Positions 1 through 10,900 of a stretch of DNA of 64,000 nt are shown here, one piece after another. A model generated the notes under the pieces. The model was not told the origin of the DNA. It saw only the letters and a program-made list of their open reading frames with translations, and did not search any database. The translations under genes and the position numbers were made by a program. How positions within the stretch are numbered: the stretch's first letter is position 1; every line of letters starts with the position of its first letter. Origin of the DNA: Bufo bufo (lineage: Eukaryota > Chordata > Amphibia > Anura > Bufonidae); the NCBI RefSeq assembly GCF_905171765.1, contig NC_053389.1, forward strand, positions 745,303,146 to 745,367,145, given 5' to 3'.

Positions 1-70
1 ACATTAGATAGATAGTTAGCTCATATATATAATACAGATAGTTAGTGGGAGATAGTCAGTGTAGGTTAGA

Positions 71-101
71 TAGTAACATAGTAACATAGTAACATAGTAC
101 A
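71..101 (-). repeat. CR1 3' octamer tail
   Basis: Three copies of TAGTAACA plus a partial fourth stand directly after the LINE 3' UTR. CR1-group LINEs typically end in short tandem octamers instead of poly(A), which fits the assignment and marks the 3' boundary of the element. Confidence 0.7.
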
Positions 102-281
102 TAAGGCCAAAAAAAGACATTTGTCCATCCAGTTCGGCCTGTTATCCTGCAAGTTGATCCAGAGAAAGGCAAAAAAACCCTGTGAGGTAAAAGCCAATTT
201 TCCTCACTTTAGGGGAATAAAAAATTCCTTCCCGACTCCAATCAGGCAATCAGAATAACTCCCTGGATCAACGACCCCTCT

Positions 282-1357
282 CTAGTAGCTATAGCCTGTA
301 ATATTATTACACTCCAGAAATACATCCAGGCCCCTCTTGAATTCCTTTATTGTACTCACCATCACCACCTCCTCAGGCAGAGAGTTCCATAGTCTCACTG
401 CTCTTACCGTAAAGAATCCTCTTCTATGTTTGTGTACAAACCTTCTTTCCTCCAGACGCAGAGGATGTCCCCTCGTCACAGTCACAGTCCTGGGGATAAA
501 TAGATGATGGGATAGATCTCTGTACTGCCCCCTGATATATTTATACATAGTAATTAGATCTCCCCTCAGTCGTCTTTTTTCTAACGTGAATAACCCTAAT
601 TTTGATAATCTTTCAGGGTACTGTAGTTGCCCCATTCCATTTATTACTTTAGTTGCCCTCCTCTGGACCTTCTCCAGCCTGCTATGTCTGCCTTGTTCAC
701 TGGAGCCCAGAACTGTACACAGTACTCCATGTGTGGTCTGACTAATGATTTGTAAAGTAGTAGGAATATGTTCTCATCACGGGCATCTATGCCCCTTTTG
801 ATGCAACCCATTATCTTACTGGCCTTGTTAGCAGCAGCCTGACACTGGTTTTTGCAGCTTAGTTTGCTGTTTATTAAAATTCCTAGATCCTTTTCCATGT
901 CAGTGTTACTGAGTGTTTTACCATTAAGTATGTACGGGTGACTTGCATTATTCCTTCCCATGTGCATAACCTTACATTTGTCAGTGTTAAACCTCATCTG
1001 CCACTTATATGCCCAAGCCTCCAATCTATCCAGATCCCTCTGTAGCAGTATACTGTCCTCTTCAGTGTTAATTACTTTACACAGTTTAGTGTCATCTGCG
1101 AAAATTGATATTTTACTATGCAAGCCTTCTACAAGATCATTAATAAATATATTGAAGAGAATAGGGCCCAATACTGACCCCTGAGGTACTCCACTAGTGA
1201 CAGTGACCCAATCTGAGTATGTACCGTTAATAACCACCCTCTGTTTTCTATCATTGAGCCAGTTACTTACCCACTTACAGACGTTTTCTCCCAGTCCGAG
1301 CATTCTCATTTTATATACTAACCTTTGATGTGGTACAGTGTCAAATGCTTTGGAGAA
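282..1357 (-). pseudogene. CR1-like reverse transcriptase, palm to C-terminal part
   Basis: Two overlapping minus-strand open frames (282-635 and 644-1309) form the C-terminal half of the LINE polyprotein. Visible motifs are GVPQGSVLGPILF (RT block 4), FADDTKL (catalytic block with paired aspartates), then DKCKVMHMG and the CR1-type C-terminal segment SLPEEVV...FKRGLD. The frames are separated by a one-base shift near position 690. Upstream sequence continues to the hAT insertion at 1365, where it reads FSKAFDTV. In life the protein would reverse-transcribe LINE RNA at a nicked chromosomal target. This copy is broken by the shift and by the two insertions. Confidence 0.85.
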
Positions 1358-1572
1358 GTCCAGTTTAGAGGTGAGCGAATTGAAGCTGACAAAGTAGAAT
1401 TCGTTTAGAATTTCAGGAAAAATTTGATTCTCAACTAATGAGAATTTCCTCGCGCTTTGTGGTAATGAATCACAATTTTCATAAAATGGCAGCTACACGT
1501 GTGAGGACTGAGGACATGGGGCATGGAACTCTGGGAAGGCAGGATCACCCAGATTGACATGCCTGCATGCAG

Positions 1573-1618
1573 CCAATCAGCAGCCAGCCAGCTCTGTGAT
1601 GTCACAGCCCTATAAATA
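1573..1618 (+). promoter_or_regulatory. Promoter-like cluster inside the hAT-type element
   Basis: A CCAAT box (1573-1577), a CRE-like TGATGTCA (1597-1604) and a TATA box TATAAATA (1611-1618) lie within 46 bp with normal RNA polymerase II spacing. A related segment (GGGCTATAA plus CATCACAG, inverted) occurs near 37.72 kb in another copy of the family. It is probably the element's own promoter. Activity is inferred only. Confidence 0.45.
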
Positions 1619-1863
1619 CGGCAGTCATTTTAGACATTGCCATTTTACAGCATTTGGAGTGCAGGGACAGACGTGTGAAGGCGCTAGGGACAGCTATTGG
1701 AAAAAACTCTATGTTTAAAAAAAAAACAAAAAAAAAAGGATTTATAAGTGCAGAAAAAGGATAGGGAGGAATCATTTTACAGCATCTTAGTGCAGGGAGA
1801 GACGTCAGAAGGCGCTAGTGACATTGATAGGAAAGTGATATACAAGTGCAGGGAACGATTATT

Positions 1864-2518
1864 TGGGCATCCAAATAGTCATTAGACAGCTCTGTCATTC
1901 CAGCTTTTTGCTATTGGGCTCCAAGTGTTATGTTGGAAAAACTTTAGTGGCTTATATCTTAGTATCTTATTCAGTACGACAAGAAAAATATATACGCATT
2001 TCACTTCTGCAGTTATTTCTGTTGAAAGTGTATACGGGTGTATTTCAGTACTACAAGAAAAATATATGCGCACTGCACTGTTGCAGTTATTTCTGGTGAA
2101 AGCGTATAGGGGCGTATTACAGTAAAAAAAGAAATATATATTCTCAGTGCATTTCTGCAGTTATTTCTGTTGCAAGCGTATAGGGGTGTATTTCCTAAAA
2201 AAAAGACTAATATATACGCACTGCACTGTTGCAGTTATTTCAGGTGAAATTGTATATGGGCATATTTCAGTAAAAAAATAAAAATATATTGCAGTTATTT
2301 CTGCTGAAAGCATGTAGGGGCGTATTTCAGTAAAATAAAAAAATATATATACGCACTTCACTGGTGCACTTATTTCTGGTGAAAGCGTATAGGAGTGTAT
2401 TGCAGTAAAAAAGAAAAATATATTCTCAGTGTATTTCTGCAGTTAATTCTGGTGAAAGCGTATAGTGGCCTATTTCAGTCCAACCAGAAAAATATATGCT
2501 CAGTTCACTTCTGCAGTT
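1864..2518. repeat. Diverged tandem repeat, about 70-90 bp unit
   Basis: Successive units contain variants of GCAGTTATTTCTGGTGAAAG, then GTATAGGGGCGTATTTCAG, then an A-rich stretch with AAATATAT. About seven units are visible. The small open frames here are repeat artefacts. Confidence 0.75.
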
Positions 2519-2519
2519 A

Positions 2520-2715
2520 CAGTCAGGTCCATAAATATTGGGATATCGACACAGTTGAACATTTTTGGCTCTATACACCACCACAATAGAATTGAAATAA
2601 AACGAACAAGACGTTCTTTAACTGCAGACTGTCAGCTTTAATTTGAGGGTATTTACATCCAAATCAGGTGAACGGTGTAGGAATTACAACAGTTTGCATA
2701 TGTGCCTCCCACTTG
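2520..2715. mobile_element. Terminal fragment of a Tc1-like transposon
   Basis: It starts at a TA dinucleotide with CAGTCAGGTCCATAAATATT and continues with the subterminal sequence seen in widespread vertebrate Tc1-like elements (TCAGCTTTAATTTGAGGG). It is cut off at the TTAA at 2716, where a piggyBac-like sequence begins. No transposase remains. Confidence 0.65.
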
Positions 2716-4440
2716 TTAACCACCTGCCATCTGGGCCATTTGCCCCCTTCCTGACCAGGCCAAATTTTGCAAAACTGACATATCTCACTTTATGTGGTAA
2801 TAACTTTGGAACGCCTTTATTTATCCAAGTCATTCAGAGATTGTTTTCTCGTGACACATTGTACTTCATGATAGTCATAAATTTGAGTCAAAATAGTTCA
2901 CCTTTATTTATGAAAAAATCCCAAATTTACCCAAAAATTTTAAAAATTTGCAATTTTCTAAATTTCAATTTCTCTGCTTTTAAAACAGAAAGTGATACCT
3001 CATAAAATATTTATTATTTAACATTCCCCATATGTCTACTTTATGTTGGCATCATTTTGGAAATGTCATTTTATTTTTTTAGGACGTTAGAAGGCTTAGA
3101 AGTTTAGAAGCAATTCTTCAAATTTTTAAGAAAATTGCCAAAACCCACTTTTTAAGTACCAGTTCAGGTCTGAAGTCACTTTGTGGGGCCTACATAGTGG
3201 ATACCCCCATAAATGACCCCATTGTAGAAACTACACCCCTCAAGGTATTCAAAACCGATTTTACATACTTTGTTAATCCTTTAGGCGTTCCGCAAGAATT
3301 AAAGGAAAATGGAGATCAAATTTTTAGATTTCACTTTTTTGGCAGATTTTCCATTTTAATCAATTTTTTTCTTTAACACATCGATGGTTAACAGCCAAAC
3401 AAAACTCAATATTTATTACCCAGATTCTGCGGTTTACAGAAACACCCCACATGTGGTCATAAACTGCTGTATGGGCACACGGCAGGGCGCAGAAGAAACG
3501 AACTCCACATGGTTTTTAGATGCCATGTCCCATTTGAAGCCCCCTGATGCACCCTTACAGTAGAAACTCCCAAGAAGTGACCCCATTTTGGAAACTAGGG
3601 GATAAGGTGCCAGTTTTATTAGTACTATTTTTGGGTACATATGATTTTTTGATCATTCATTATAACACTTTATGGGGCAAGGTGACCAAAAAATTGGTTG
3701 TTTTAGCACAGTTTCTATTTATTTATTTTTACAGCGTTCACCTGAGGGGTTCAGTCAAGTGACATTTTTATAGAGCAGATTGTTACGGACGTGGCGATAC
3801 CTAATATGTATACTTTTTCTCATTTATTAAAGTTTTACACAATAATAGCATTTTTGAAACAAAAAAATTATGTTTTAATGTGTCCATGTTCTGAGAGCTA
3901 TAGTTTTTTTTATTTTTTGAGAGATTTTCTTATGTAGGGGATCATTTTTTGCGGGATGAGGTGACGGTTTTATTGGTACTATTTTGTGGGACATACGCGT
4001 TTTTGATCACTTGGTGTTGCACCTTTTGTGATGCAAGGTGACAAAAATTGCTTGTTTTGACACAGTTTTTTTTTTTTTTTTTTACGGTGTTCACCCGAGG
4101 GGTTAGGTCATGTGATATTTTTATAGAGCTGGTTTTTACGGACGCGGCAATACCTAATATGTACACTTTTTTTCATTTGTTTCACTTTAACACAATAATA
4201 GCATTTTTGAAACCAAAAAAATGATGTTTTAGTGTCTCCATGTTCTAAGAGCTATAGTTTTTTTATTTTTTGAGAGATTTTCTTATGTAGGGGCTCATTT
4301 TTTGCGGGATGAGGTGCCGGTTTTATTGGTACCATTTTGTGGGACATATGCGTTTTTGATCACTTGGTGTTGCACCTTTTGTGATGCAAGGTGACAAAAA
4401 TTGCTTGTTTTGACACAGTTTTTTTTTTTTTTTTTAAAAC
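2716..4440. mobile_element. piggyBac-like non-autonomous fragment
   Basis: It begins at TTAA and shares long blocks with the non-coding part of the piggyBac at 22636-26574, for example CTTTATGTGGTAA, ACAGCCAAACAAAAC and CTTTAGG[CT]GTTCCGCAAGA. No matching right terminus is visible, so it seems truncated near a poly-T run at about 4435. No coding sequence was found. Confidence 0.6.
3838..4430. repeat. Direct duplication, period about 352 bp
   Basis: CACAATAATAGCATTTTTGA occurs at about 3838 and again at about 4190, and the following 240 bp (TTATGTAGGGG..., TTTTTGCGGGATGAGGTG..., poly-T) repeats closely. A poly-T tract ends both copies. Confidence 0.8.
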
Positions 4441-4493
4441 AACAAATATACAAAAAGTACATGGAAACAATGACAACCTCTAGATGCTGGCGC

Positions 4494-4830
4494 CACGTTC
4501 AGACTCTGTCATTGTGCCTGATCATACTGCTGCTATCTACAGACTCTGTCATTGTGCCACTCGGTGGCCTCATGATGCTGCTGCTGCATCCGGCACCTCC
4601 AGACTCTGTCATTGTGCGACTCGGAGGCTTTCTCCTGATGCCGCCACCTCCAGACTCGGTCATTGTGCCATTCGGTGGCCTCCTCATGCTGCCGCCACCT
4701 CCAGACTCAGTCATTGTGCCATTCGGTGTCCTCCTCATACTGCTGCCAACTCCAGACCCTTTTAATGTGCTACTCGGTGGCCTCCTCATACTGCTGCCAA
4801 ATCCAGACCTTGTCATTGTGCGTGGTGTTA
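4494..4830. repeat. Minisatellite, about 51-bp unit
   Basis: CCAGACTCTGTCATTGTGCC-like cores start near 4498, 4540, 4600, 4651, 4702, 4753 and 4804. The later units are 51 bp apart, a multiple of three, so long leucine/proline-rich open frames appear on both strands. These are not considered genes. Confidence 0.85.
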
Positions 4831-4992
4831 CTACAAGGCACAGTGTTCTACACCACTATAAAGGCTCTTAGCAGCCAGGAAATAGCCGTTTTTTACGTAA
4901 TTTGCAGTGAATTTTTTCGGATCAAACCAAATTTTTCCTGAAAAATTTGGCGAAGCAGCGAATCAAATTTTTTAAAAATTCACTCATCTCTA

Positions 4993-5302
4993 GTCCAGAT
5001 ATACGACATCCATTGATTCACCGCTGTCAAGTCTAGAACGTACCTCCTCATAGAAACTGATTAAATTAGTTTGACATGACCAATCCCCCATGAAGCCATG
5101 CTGATATGGCTTTATTTGCTTATTTTCATTGAGGTACTCCAAGATAGCATCTCTTAGAAAACCTTCAAACAGTTTACCCACAACAGATGTTAAACTTACT
5201 GGTCTATAGTGTCCGTGCTCTGTTTTTGGACCCTTTTTGAATATTGGCACCACAGTTGCTATGCACCAATCCTGTGGAACACTCCCTGTCAGTATAGAGT
5301 CC
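4993..5302 (-). pseudogene. CR1-like reverse transcriptase, N-terminal fingers part
   Basis: This is the continuation of the LINE RT on the far side of the hAT insertion. Readable motifs on the minus strand are VPQDWCIATVVPIFKKG, YRPVSLTSVVGKLFE and ending MDVVYLD, which are RT blocks 0 to 2a. An open frame runs on to 5460, but everything beyond 5306 is MITE sequence, so the apparent N-terminus there is an artefact. The part at 5303-5306 is the TTAA target of that MITE. Confidence 0.85.
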
Positions 5303-5306
5303 TTAA

Positions 5307-5810
5307 AGGGTTTATCCCACTTAGCAGTTTCATACTTACCTGCTGCCACCGCGCGTTCACTTCCTGGATTCTGGCTGGGGGCGGGCTTCATCTTGATTGA
5401 AGTCTTCTCCCGGCCGGGCCGCGCGCTGGACTGAACACGCACGCTGCCGCGCATGCGCAATGTGACTTATTTCTGGCCAGTATAGTACAGACCCGGCGTG
5501 CGCGTTCGCAGCTCTGTACTATTCTGGCCGGGAAGAAGTCACCGTCGCGCATGCGCGGCAGCGTGCGCGTTCAGGACAGCGAGTGGCCCGGCCGGGAGAA
5601 AAGAAGAAGTCTTCTGGGCAAGCGCGACCATCGGGATCTTGCGGAAGAGCGGTGGTCGTAACCAGGGGAGACCGAGTCACAACAATAAGGTAAGTGGGGA
5701 TGAATTTTCTCCTAATCGGTGGGAATTTGTTAATAAAGTATATTTACAAAAATGATCACTGTCAAATCATTAACAGATTTAACAGTGATCATTATGATGG
5801 GATAACCCCT
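5307..5810. mobile_element. Foldback MITE with TTAA target duplication
   Basis: It is flanked by TTAA (5303-5306 and 5811-5814), with ends AGGGTTTATCCCA and the complement of AGGGGTTATCCCA. The GC-rich interior folds back: CTTCTCCCGGCCGGGC near 5404 pairs with GCCCGGCCGGGAGA near 5590, and CGCATGCGC occurs on both sides of the axis near 5500. Related TTAA MITEs are at 38681, 42297 and 45227. Open frames inside are not genes. Confidence 0.8.
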
Positions 5811-6314
5811 TTAAATATAAGAAAAAAGGGTCTGGCTATGACATTACTTAATTCTCTTAGGATACGGGGATGTATGCCATCCGGTCCTGGCGATTTGTTT
5901 ATTTAAATCTTTTTAAGACGCTGTTGTACTTCTTCCTGGGTCAGACAGGAACCTTTTAATGGGAAATTAACTTTTACATTCTGCATTTCATCTGACGGTT
6001 TATTTTCCTCAGTGAATACAGTGGAGAAAAAAAAATATTTAATAGCTTTACATTCTCCTCATCGCTCTCTGCAACTCCCCCCTCATTACTCGGTTATGGG
6101 CCGACACCTTCAGATTTTTACTTTTTATTTATATATATTTAATATATATATTTACTTTTTATTTATATAACTGAAGAACATTTTAGGGTTAGTTTTGCTC
6201 TCTTTGGCAATTAATCTCTTGGTCTCTAGTTTGGCTGCTTTTATTTGTTTTTTACATATTCTATTTTTTTTTCTTATAGTTTTTCAGTGCTTCCTCGTTA
6301 CCCTCCTGTTTTAG

Positions 6315-7039
6315 TTATTTAAATGCTTTCTTTTTGTCATTTATTGCTTTCTTTACAGTTCTATTTATCCACATTGTTTTTTTCTTGTTTCTTAACCTTT
6401 TATTCCCATAAGATATGTACCTCTTACAAATAGATTTTAGGATGCTTTTAAAAATATCCCATTTTGTGGATGTATTTTTATTTTTAATTACTTTGTCCCA
6501 GTTAGTTAGGCCTATGGCCTCTCTTAGTTGGCTAAATTTAGCTTTTTTGAAGTTTGGTAATTTTGTTCCTCCCTGAAGAAACACTCTTTTGAATGATAAT
6601 TGGAAGGTTATTACTTTATGGTCACTATTTCCCAGGTGTCCCCCGACCTGCACATCTGTAGTTCTGCCATGTCTATTGGTTAATACTAAGTACAGTATAG
6701 CTGTCCCTCTAGTCATGTCCTGAACCAGTTGGTTATTGCCAAGAACCTGTTTATTTTATGAGATATACAGGTTTCAGTTTCCCAGTCTATATCTGGGTAG
6801 TTGAAGTCCCCCATAATAACCACCTCATTATGATTTGCCGCCTCTTCTATCTCGTTTAGTTGTAGATTTTCTGTAGACTCTGGTATATTAGGTGGTTTAT
6901 AATAAACTCCTATTAGTATTTTATTATTGTTTTTGCCTTCATGTATTTCTACCCACAGTGACTCCACATGTTCCTGTCCCTCACTTATATCTTCTCGGAC
7001 TGTGGGCTTTAGACAGGACTTTACATAAAGGCAGACCAC
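6315..7039 (-). pseudogene. CR1-like apurinic-type endonuclease domain
   Basis: Two minus-strand frames (6713-7039, then 6315-6716) cover the C-terminal half of an exonuclease-endonuclease-phosphatase fold. Visible are LIGVYYKPPN, the VIMGDFNYPDIDW block with the DFN catalytic motif, and further on LGNSDHKVI with the SDH motif. After this comes a basic linker. The N-terminal third is missing beyond 7040, where MITE sequence begins. The two frames overlap by four bases, so a frameshift lies at about 6713-6716. The family nicks chromosomal DNA to prime reverse transcription. Confidence 0.8.
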
Positions 7040-7048
7040 TCCCCCTCG

Positions 7049-7167
7049 CTGTGATATTTTTATCAGTCATGTTAATGCTCAGTTTCTCTGCTGTCCGGAA
7101 CGGGGCTTGGCACTCTTTCACGCAGTGGATTTCACACATGAGATCCGCTCGTGTGAAAGAGCCCTAA
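7049..7167. mobile_element. MITE fragment with TTTCACAC-type end
   Basis: The right end GTGTGAAAGAGCCCTAA matches the terminal sequence of the MITEs at 8263, 13292 and 28351. The other end is missing where it meets the LINE. Confidence 0.55.
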
Positions 7168-7799
7168 CTCCATCACTTTCATCCATAACCATAATGGGCA
7201 TACACAACCTTAAGTAACAGTAAATGGCAGTTAATAATTTGACAAACATCAAACAGGCACAACATAATTAAATATATATTTTATGTTATGGCTATTAAGC
7301 AGTTTATATTTATGAATTACAGACTTGTCGGTCTCTGAATGCTATAAACTACATAGTAATTACTGTAATACACTATTGGTTCCTATGGTATTGACCCAAA
7401 ACTATTTCTGGTCTGTACGAAGTTCAGATATAGTATGAGAACTGGTCAGAAGAGATAACAAGAGTGTACAAAGCAAAATGAGTAAAATAAAAACCCCAAG
7501 TAACAAGGCGTGACCAATCCAACCACTGGTGTGAATCTTGTGTTGGTGATCTATCTGTATCCAGCAGTCTTGTGGACTCTCTGAAATGATAGATGGATAA
7601 ACAAGCTAAACAGTAGTTTTAGCATACACGTCACTGATCTGCCCCATAGTGGTGTCATGCCCTGTTGATATATTAGGTATGCTACAGACAGGTTACAACT
7701 GCATGAAAATAAAACCAGACCATAATAATATACCTTCTAAACCTGGCGCAAGGCAGGCTTGCCTATAACATCTTAAATACACCATATCATTTAATTATA
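7168..7799. other. Non-coding stretch, no gene seen
   Basis: AT-rich sequence of single-copy appearance, without coding potential, RNA gene or recognisable transposon end. Confidence 0.6.
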
Positions 7800-8150
7800 C
7801 TTAAAGATGGTTTCTGTGAGTACAATATTGAAGACCTATCCTCAGAATAGGTGGTCAACATCAGATCGGTTGGGGTATGACTCCTGGCACCCCTGCCAAT
7901 CATCTTTTTGAAGAGGGCACTGCATTCTGATGAGTGTTGCGGCCTCTTCCTAGGCCAGTGACCTCTCGTTCATCGGTCACATGACCTAGGCACAGCTCAG
8001 TCCTATTCAAGTGAATGTGTCTGGTCTGCAAAAACAAGCATAGCCGCTATCCAACATACAGTATACACCAGTGCTTGGCATGCAGCAAAGCAAGGAGTCA
8101 ACAGCACCATGGCCTCTTTAAATAGCTGATCGGTAATGGTATAATCCATT
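7800..8150. mobile_element. Interspersed foldback repeat (GACCTATCCTCAG type)
   Basis: The sequence begins with GACCTATCCTCAGAATAGG and contains TGATCGGT-type palindromic arms with CGGCCTCTTCCTAGGCC between them. The same module recurs at 42753-42785, 43375-43590 and 43905-43960. The termini are not clear here. Confidence 0.6.
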
Positions 8151-8262
8151 ACACAGGTCTCAGCACTGATTCATACAGCTAAATAGTTACATGGAAATAA
8201 AGAAAAAAATTGCATATGTCCAACTTACTAATGAGGAGGACCTGTTGATTTCCTAACTGTTT

Positions 8263-9035
8263 TAGGGCTCTTTCACACCTGCGTTGTTGTGTTCCGGCAT
8301 AGAGTTCCGTCGTCGGGGCTCTATGCCGGAAGAATCCTGATCAGGATTATCCTAATGCATTCTGAATGGAGAGAAATCCGTTCAGGATGCATCAGGATGT
8401 CTTCAGTTCCGGAACGGAACGTTTTTTGGCCGGAGAAAATACCGCAGCATGCTGCGCTTTTTGCTCCGGCCAAAAATCCGGAACACTTGCCGCAAGGCCG
8501 GATCCGGAATTAATGCCCATTGAAAGGCATTGATCCGGATCCGGCCTTAAGCTAAACGTCGTTTCGGCGCATTGCCGCATCCGACATTTAGCTTTTTCAG
8601 AGTGGTTACCATGGCTGCCAAGACGCTAAAGTCCTGGCAGCCATGGTAAAGTGTAGCGGGGAGCGGGAGAGCAGTATACTTACCTTCCGTGCGGCTCCCC
8701 GGGCGCTCCAGAGTGACGTCAGGGCGCCCCAAGCGCATGGATCATGTGATCACATGGATCACGTCATCCATGCGCATGGGGCGCTCTGACGTCATTCTGG
8801 AGCGCCCCGGGAGCCGCACGGACTGTAAGTATACCGCTCCCCCGCTCCCCGCTCCTACTATGGCAACCAGGACTTTAATAGCGTCCTGGGTGCCATAGTA
8901 ACACTGAACGCATTTGGAAGACGGTTCCGTCTTCAAATGCTTTCAGTACACTTGCGTTTTTCCGGATCCGGAGTGTAATTCCGGCAAGTGGAGTACACGC
9001 CGGATCCGGACAACGCAAGTGTGAAAGAGGCCTTA
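8263..9035. mobile_element. Foldback MITE, TTTCACAC ends
   Basis: The ends TAGGGCTCTTTCACAC and the complement of TAAGGCCTCTTTCACAC face each other, and the whole 770 bp is a diverged palindrome centred near 8745 (CATGTGATCACATG). Arms include GCGCCCC, GGGAGCCGCACGG and repeated GGATCCGG. No target duplication could be shown. It lies immediately downstream of an open minus-strand segment at 9036-9290. Confidence 0.75.
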
Positions 9036-9294
9036 GCAAATACTTGCATTATCCATAAAATAACAATTCTGAAAACTCTTTTCTTGTAAGTCTATGCTGT
9101 CCTGTTCATTTGTTATTCCATCTGGAAAGGAATAAACCACTGGTTCCCCCTTCTCAATAGGGTATGCTCCTACACATTCTGACACTGTCAGTTTTGAAAG
9201 CTGGTTAACACATTGGTGGGCCCAGTGCAAAGGTTTTATGATTGGATCATCCTCTTGAACATTGTTCATTGTCTTACAAGGTTTACACATTTAT

Positions 9295-9486
9295 TTAAAG
9301 AGCATAAGCACAATTCCATTTATTTCGTTTTTTCGACACATTTATGGGAACGGACTCATGGGTGACATCTTCTCTGACTGGAGTAGTTAGCTCATCTTTT
9401 ATCATCCTTTTCTTCTCTGTCTGGCCCAACCAAACATGATGACTTCTTCCAGTCACAACTTCATAGTACTCCCAAAAACGATAGTA
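9295..9486 (-). CDS. Candidate terminal exon of an unidentified host gene
   Basis: The minus strand reads CTATCTTTCTAG, a possible splice acceptor, then 63 open codons and TAA. Composition is protein-like: aromatic start YYRFWEYYEVV, then a basic end KKRNKWNCAYAL. An AATAAA overlaps the stop by one base (9290-9295), which could be a polyadenylation signal with a very short 3' UTR, or chance. A hAT MITE (9503-10422) sits only 16 bp upstream, so any branch point must now come from that element. A second open segment at 9036-9290 (MCKPCKTMNN..., 84 residues) follows in another frame and is unexplained. I do not recognise the protein, and no conserved domain is evident. It could also be an old retrotransposed fragment. 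Confidence 0.3.
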   Translation of the reverse strand, partial: YYRFWEYYEVVTGRSHHVWLGQTEKKRMIKDELTTPVREDVTHESVPINVSKKRNKWNCAYAL

Positions 9487-9502
9487 CTAGAAAGATAGTG
9501 AC

Positions 9503-10422
9503 TAGAGATGAGTGAAGTTTTGAAAAATTTGACTCGGCAGCTTTGCAGAAGTTCCACAAGAAATTTGATTTGTTATGAATTAATTTGTCAAAAATAGCTA
9601 TAAAGCAGGTGTACCCAGGCCACTGTGCTTTAGGGTACGGCCACATGGAGCGGCCACGCTGCAGACGGGTTGCAGCCAAGCTGCAGTCAAGAACACGCAG
9701 CTGCCTTTCATTTATTAATGAAGACTGCAATGTATAGTCGGTGTTCATTGTTAATGGCTGCATGGCACCTTTAATGCACCTTTAAACAGAGGTTGTACCC
9801 ACTTCTCCAACCCCAGCACTCTCCTGTCCCACAGGTGGGAGCCCTTCTTCTGCCATCTGCTTTTCCTCCTTTTCCACAACATCTAATATCGATGAGAATA
9901 TATCATCAGGAACATCCAGCTCCTCCTCTCTCTGCATCTTGCTGACTTTTCTAGGACATGGAGACTTTGATGAATGATTTGGAAAAAGTAAAGCCAGCAA
10001 AAGATGAGGATGGTAATTATTAAAACCTGGCCCCCCTAAGGGGTGCAGGCTGGATGGTATAGGATGGGACGCTGGCAGTGGAATTATATAGGCTTCCATC
10101 TTATTGATATTGATATACATGTGCTCATGACAAGATCATGAGCTCTTGTCATGTCTCACCCTATGCTCATCTCACAGGACAATGGCGGAGACCATGCAGG
10201 ATGAGGGCTGTATTCAGCTGTGACATCACAGGTGATGGCTAACTGTGGATAAGCTGGCTGCACGGTATTATGGGTTAACTTGCATTCCCGCCATTTTAGA
10301 AAAACCTGATTCGTTACCACGAACCGTAAAGACATTCAGATTCATTGTGAATCAAACTTTTTCTAAACTTTGGACCAAATTCCACTTTGAATGCTTCGCT
10401 TAACTTAAACAAATAGTGACCC
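9503..10422. mobile_element. Non-autonomous hAT-type element with perfect 8-bp duplication
   Basis: ATAGTGAC is repeated at 9495-9502 and 10423-10430. The left end TAGAGATGAGTGAAG matches the family of 1366-4992. The right end is diverged but keeps AAGCGAAG and TTCAAAGTGGAA on the reverse strand. Its interior has CATCACAG and GGCTGCACGGTATTATGGG, shared with the copy near 37.75 kb. No transposase. Confidence 0.85.
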
Positions 10423-10439
10423 AAGCAATAACAGTGGCC

Positions 10440-10900
10440 CAGGTGGTAATTTTTTCTCTATTGTAAAAGGACTACTGTTTGTGGGGCCCCACCCAGTAAA
10501 AGTGCCTCATTTTAGATACCACGCAGTAAAATTTACTTCTTTTAGCTATCCCACAGTATTAGTGCCTCCTTTCAGGACCCACAGAGAAAAATGTACTTCT
10601 TTTAGGTGCCATGTATAAATACTGCCTTTCTTTAGGCCCCAAACAGTAATAGTTTCCTCTTTAGGCTCCTTAGAGTAATAGTGCCTTATTTTAGACACAA
10701 CACAATATTTTAGCAGTGATAGTGCCTCCTTTCAGGACTTAGTAATAGTGCCTCTTTTACACTCCACAGAGTAAAAGGTGCCCTCTTTCCTTTTACGGTA
10801 GGTCTCACACAGCAATAATGTGCCATTTTTTACTACAGACAGATTAAAATTCACCCTTTTGTGTTACCCGCTAATGAAAAGAATGCTTCCTTTTGTGCCC
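10440..10900. repeat. Degenerate tandem repeat, about 50-60 bp unit
   Basis: Units are built on variants of CACAGTAATAGTGCCTCCTTT followed by TAGG and CCC. About eight units are seen, much diverged. Confidence 0.65.

Larger units (their letters stand above)
1366..4992. mobile_element. Non-autonomous hAT-type element nested in the CR1 LINE
   Basis: The ends are TAGAGGTGAGCGAAT at 1366 and the complement of TAGAGATGAGTGAAT at 4992, an inverted terminal repeat. The flanks GTCCAGTT (1358-1365) and GTCCAGAT (4993-5000) match in 7 of 8 positions, the 8-bp duplication expected of hAT transposases. No transposase is present. The interior holds a promoter-like segment, a tandem repeat array, a Tc1 end, a piggyBac-like MITE fragment and a minisatellite. 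The same end family occurs at 9503-10422, 27691 and 37963. Confidence 0.8.
1..7048 (-). mobile_element. CR1-like non-LTR retrotransposon (LINE), interrupted and decayed
   Basis: The element lies on the minus strand: its 5' side is near 7.05 kb and its 3' end near position 70. Going down the minus strand it shows an apurinic-type endonuclease (6315-7039), the first part of a reverse transcriptase (4993-5302), the rest of the RT and the C-terminal region (282-1357), and a 3' tail of octamer repeats. Two later insertions split it: a hAT-type element at 1366-4992 and a TTAA MITE at 5307-5810. The RT reading frame resumes exactly across the hAT insertion (VVYLD on one side, FSKAFDTV on the other). 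Positions 5815-6314 hold the decayed endonuclease-RT linker with stops. Frameshifts and stops make it inactive. Assignment to CR1 rests on the RT motifs and the octamer tail. Confidence 0.85.

Noticed and set aside
4401..4941. Leucine/proline-rich open frames on both strands
   Set aside because: They follow a 51-bp minisatellite, whose period is a multiple of three; no domain or start context.
5337..5755. GC-rich patch as a CpG island or gene start
   Set aside because: The GC-rich sequence is the foldback interior of a TTAA MITE.
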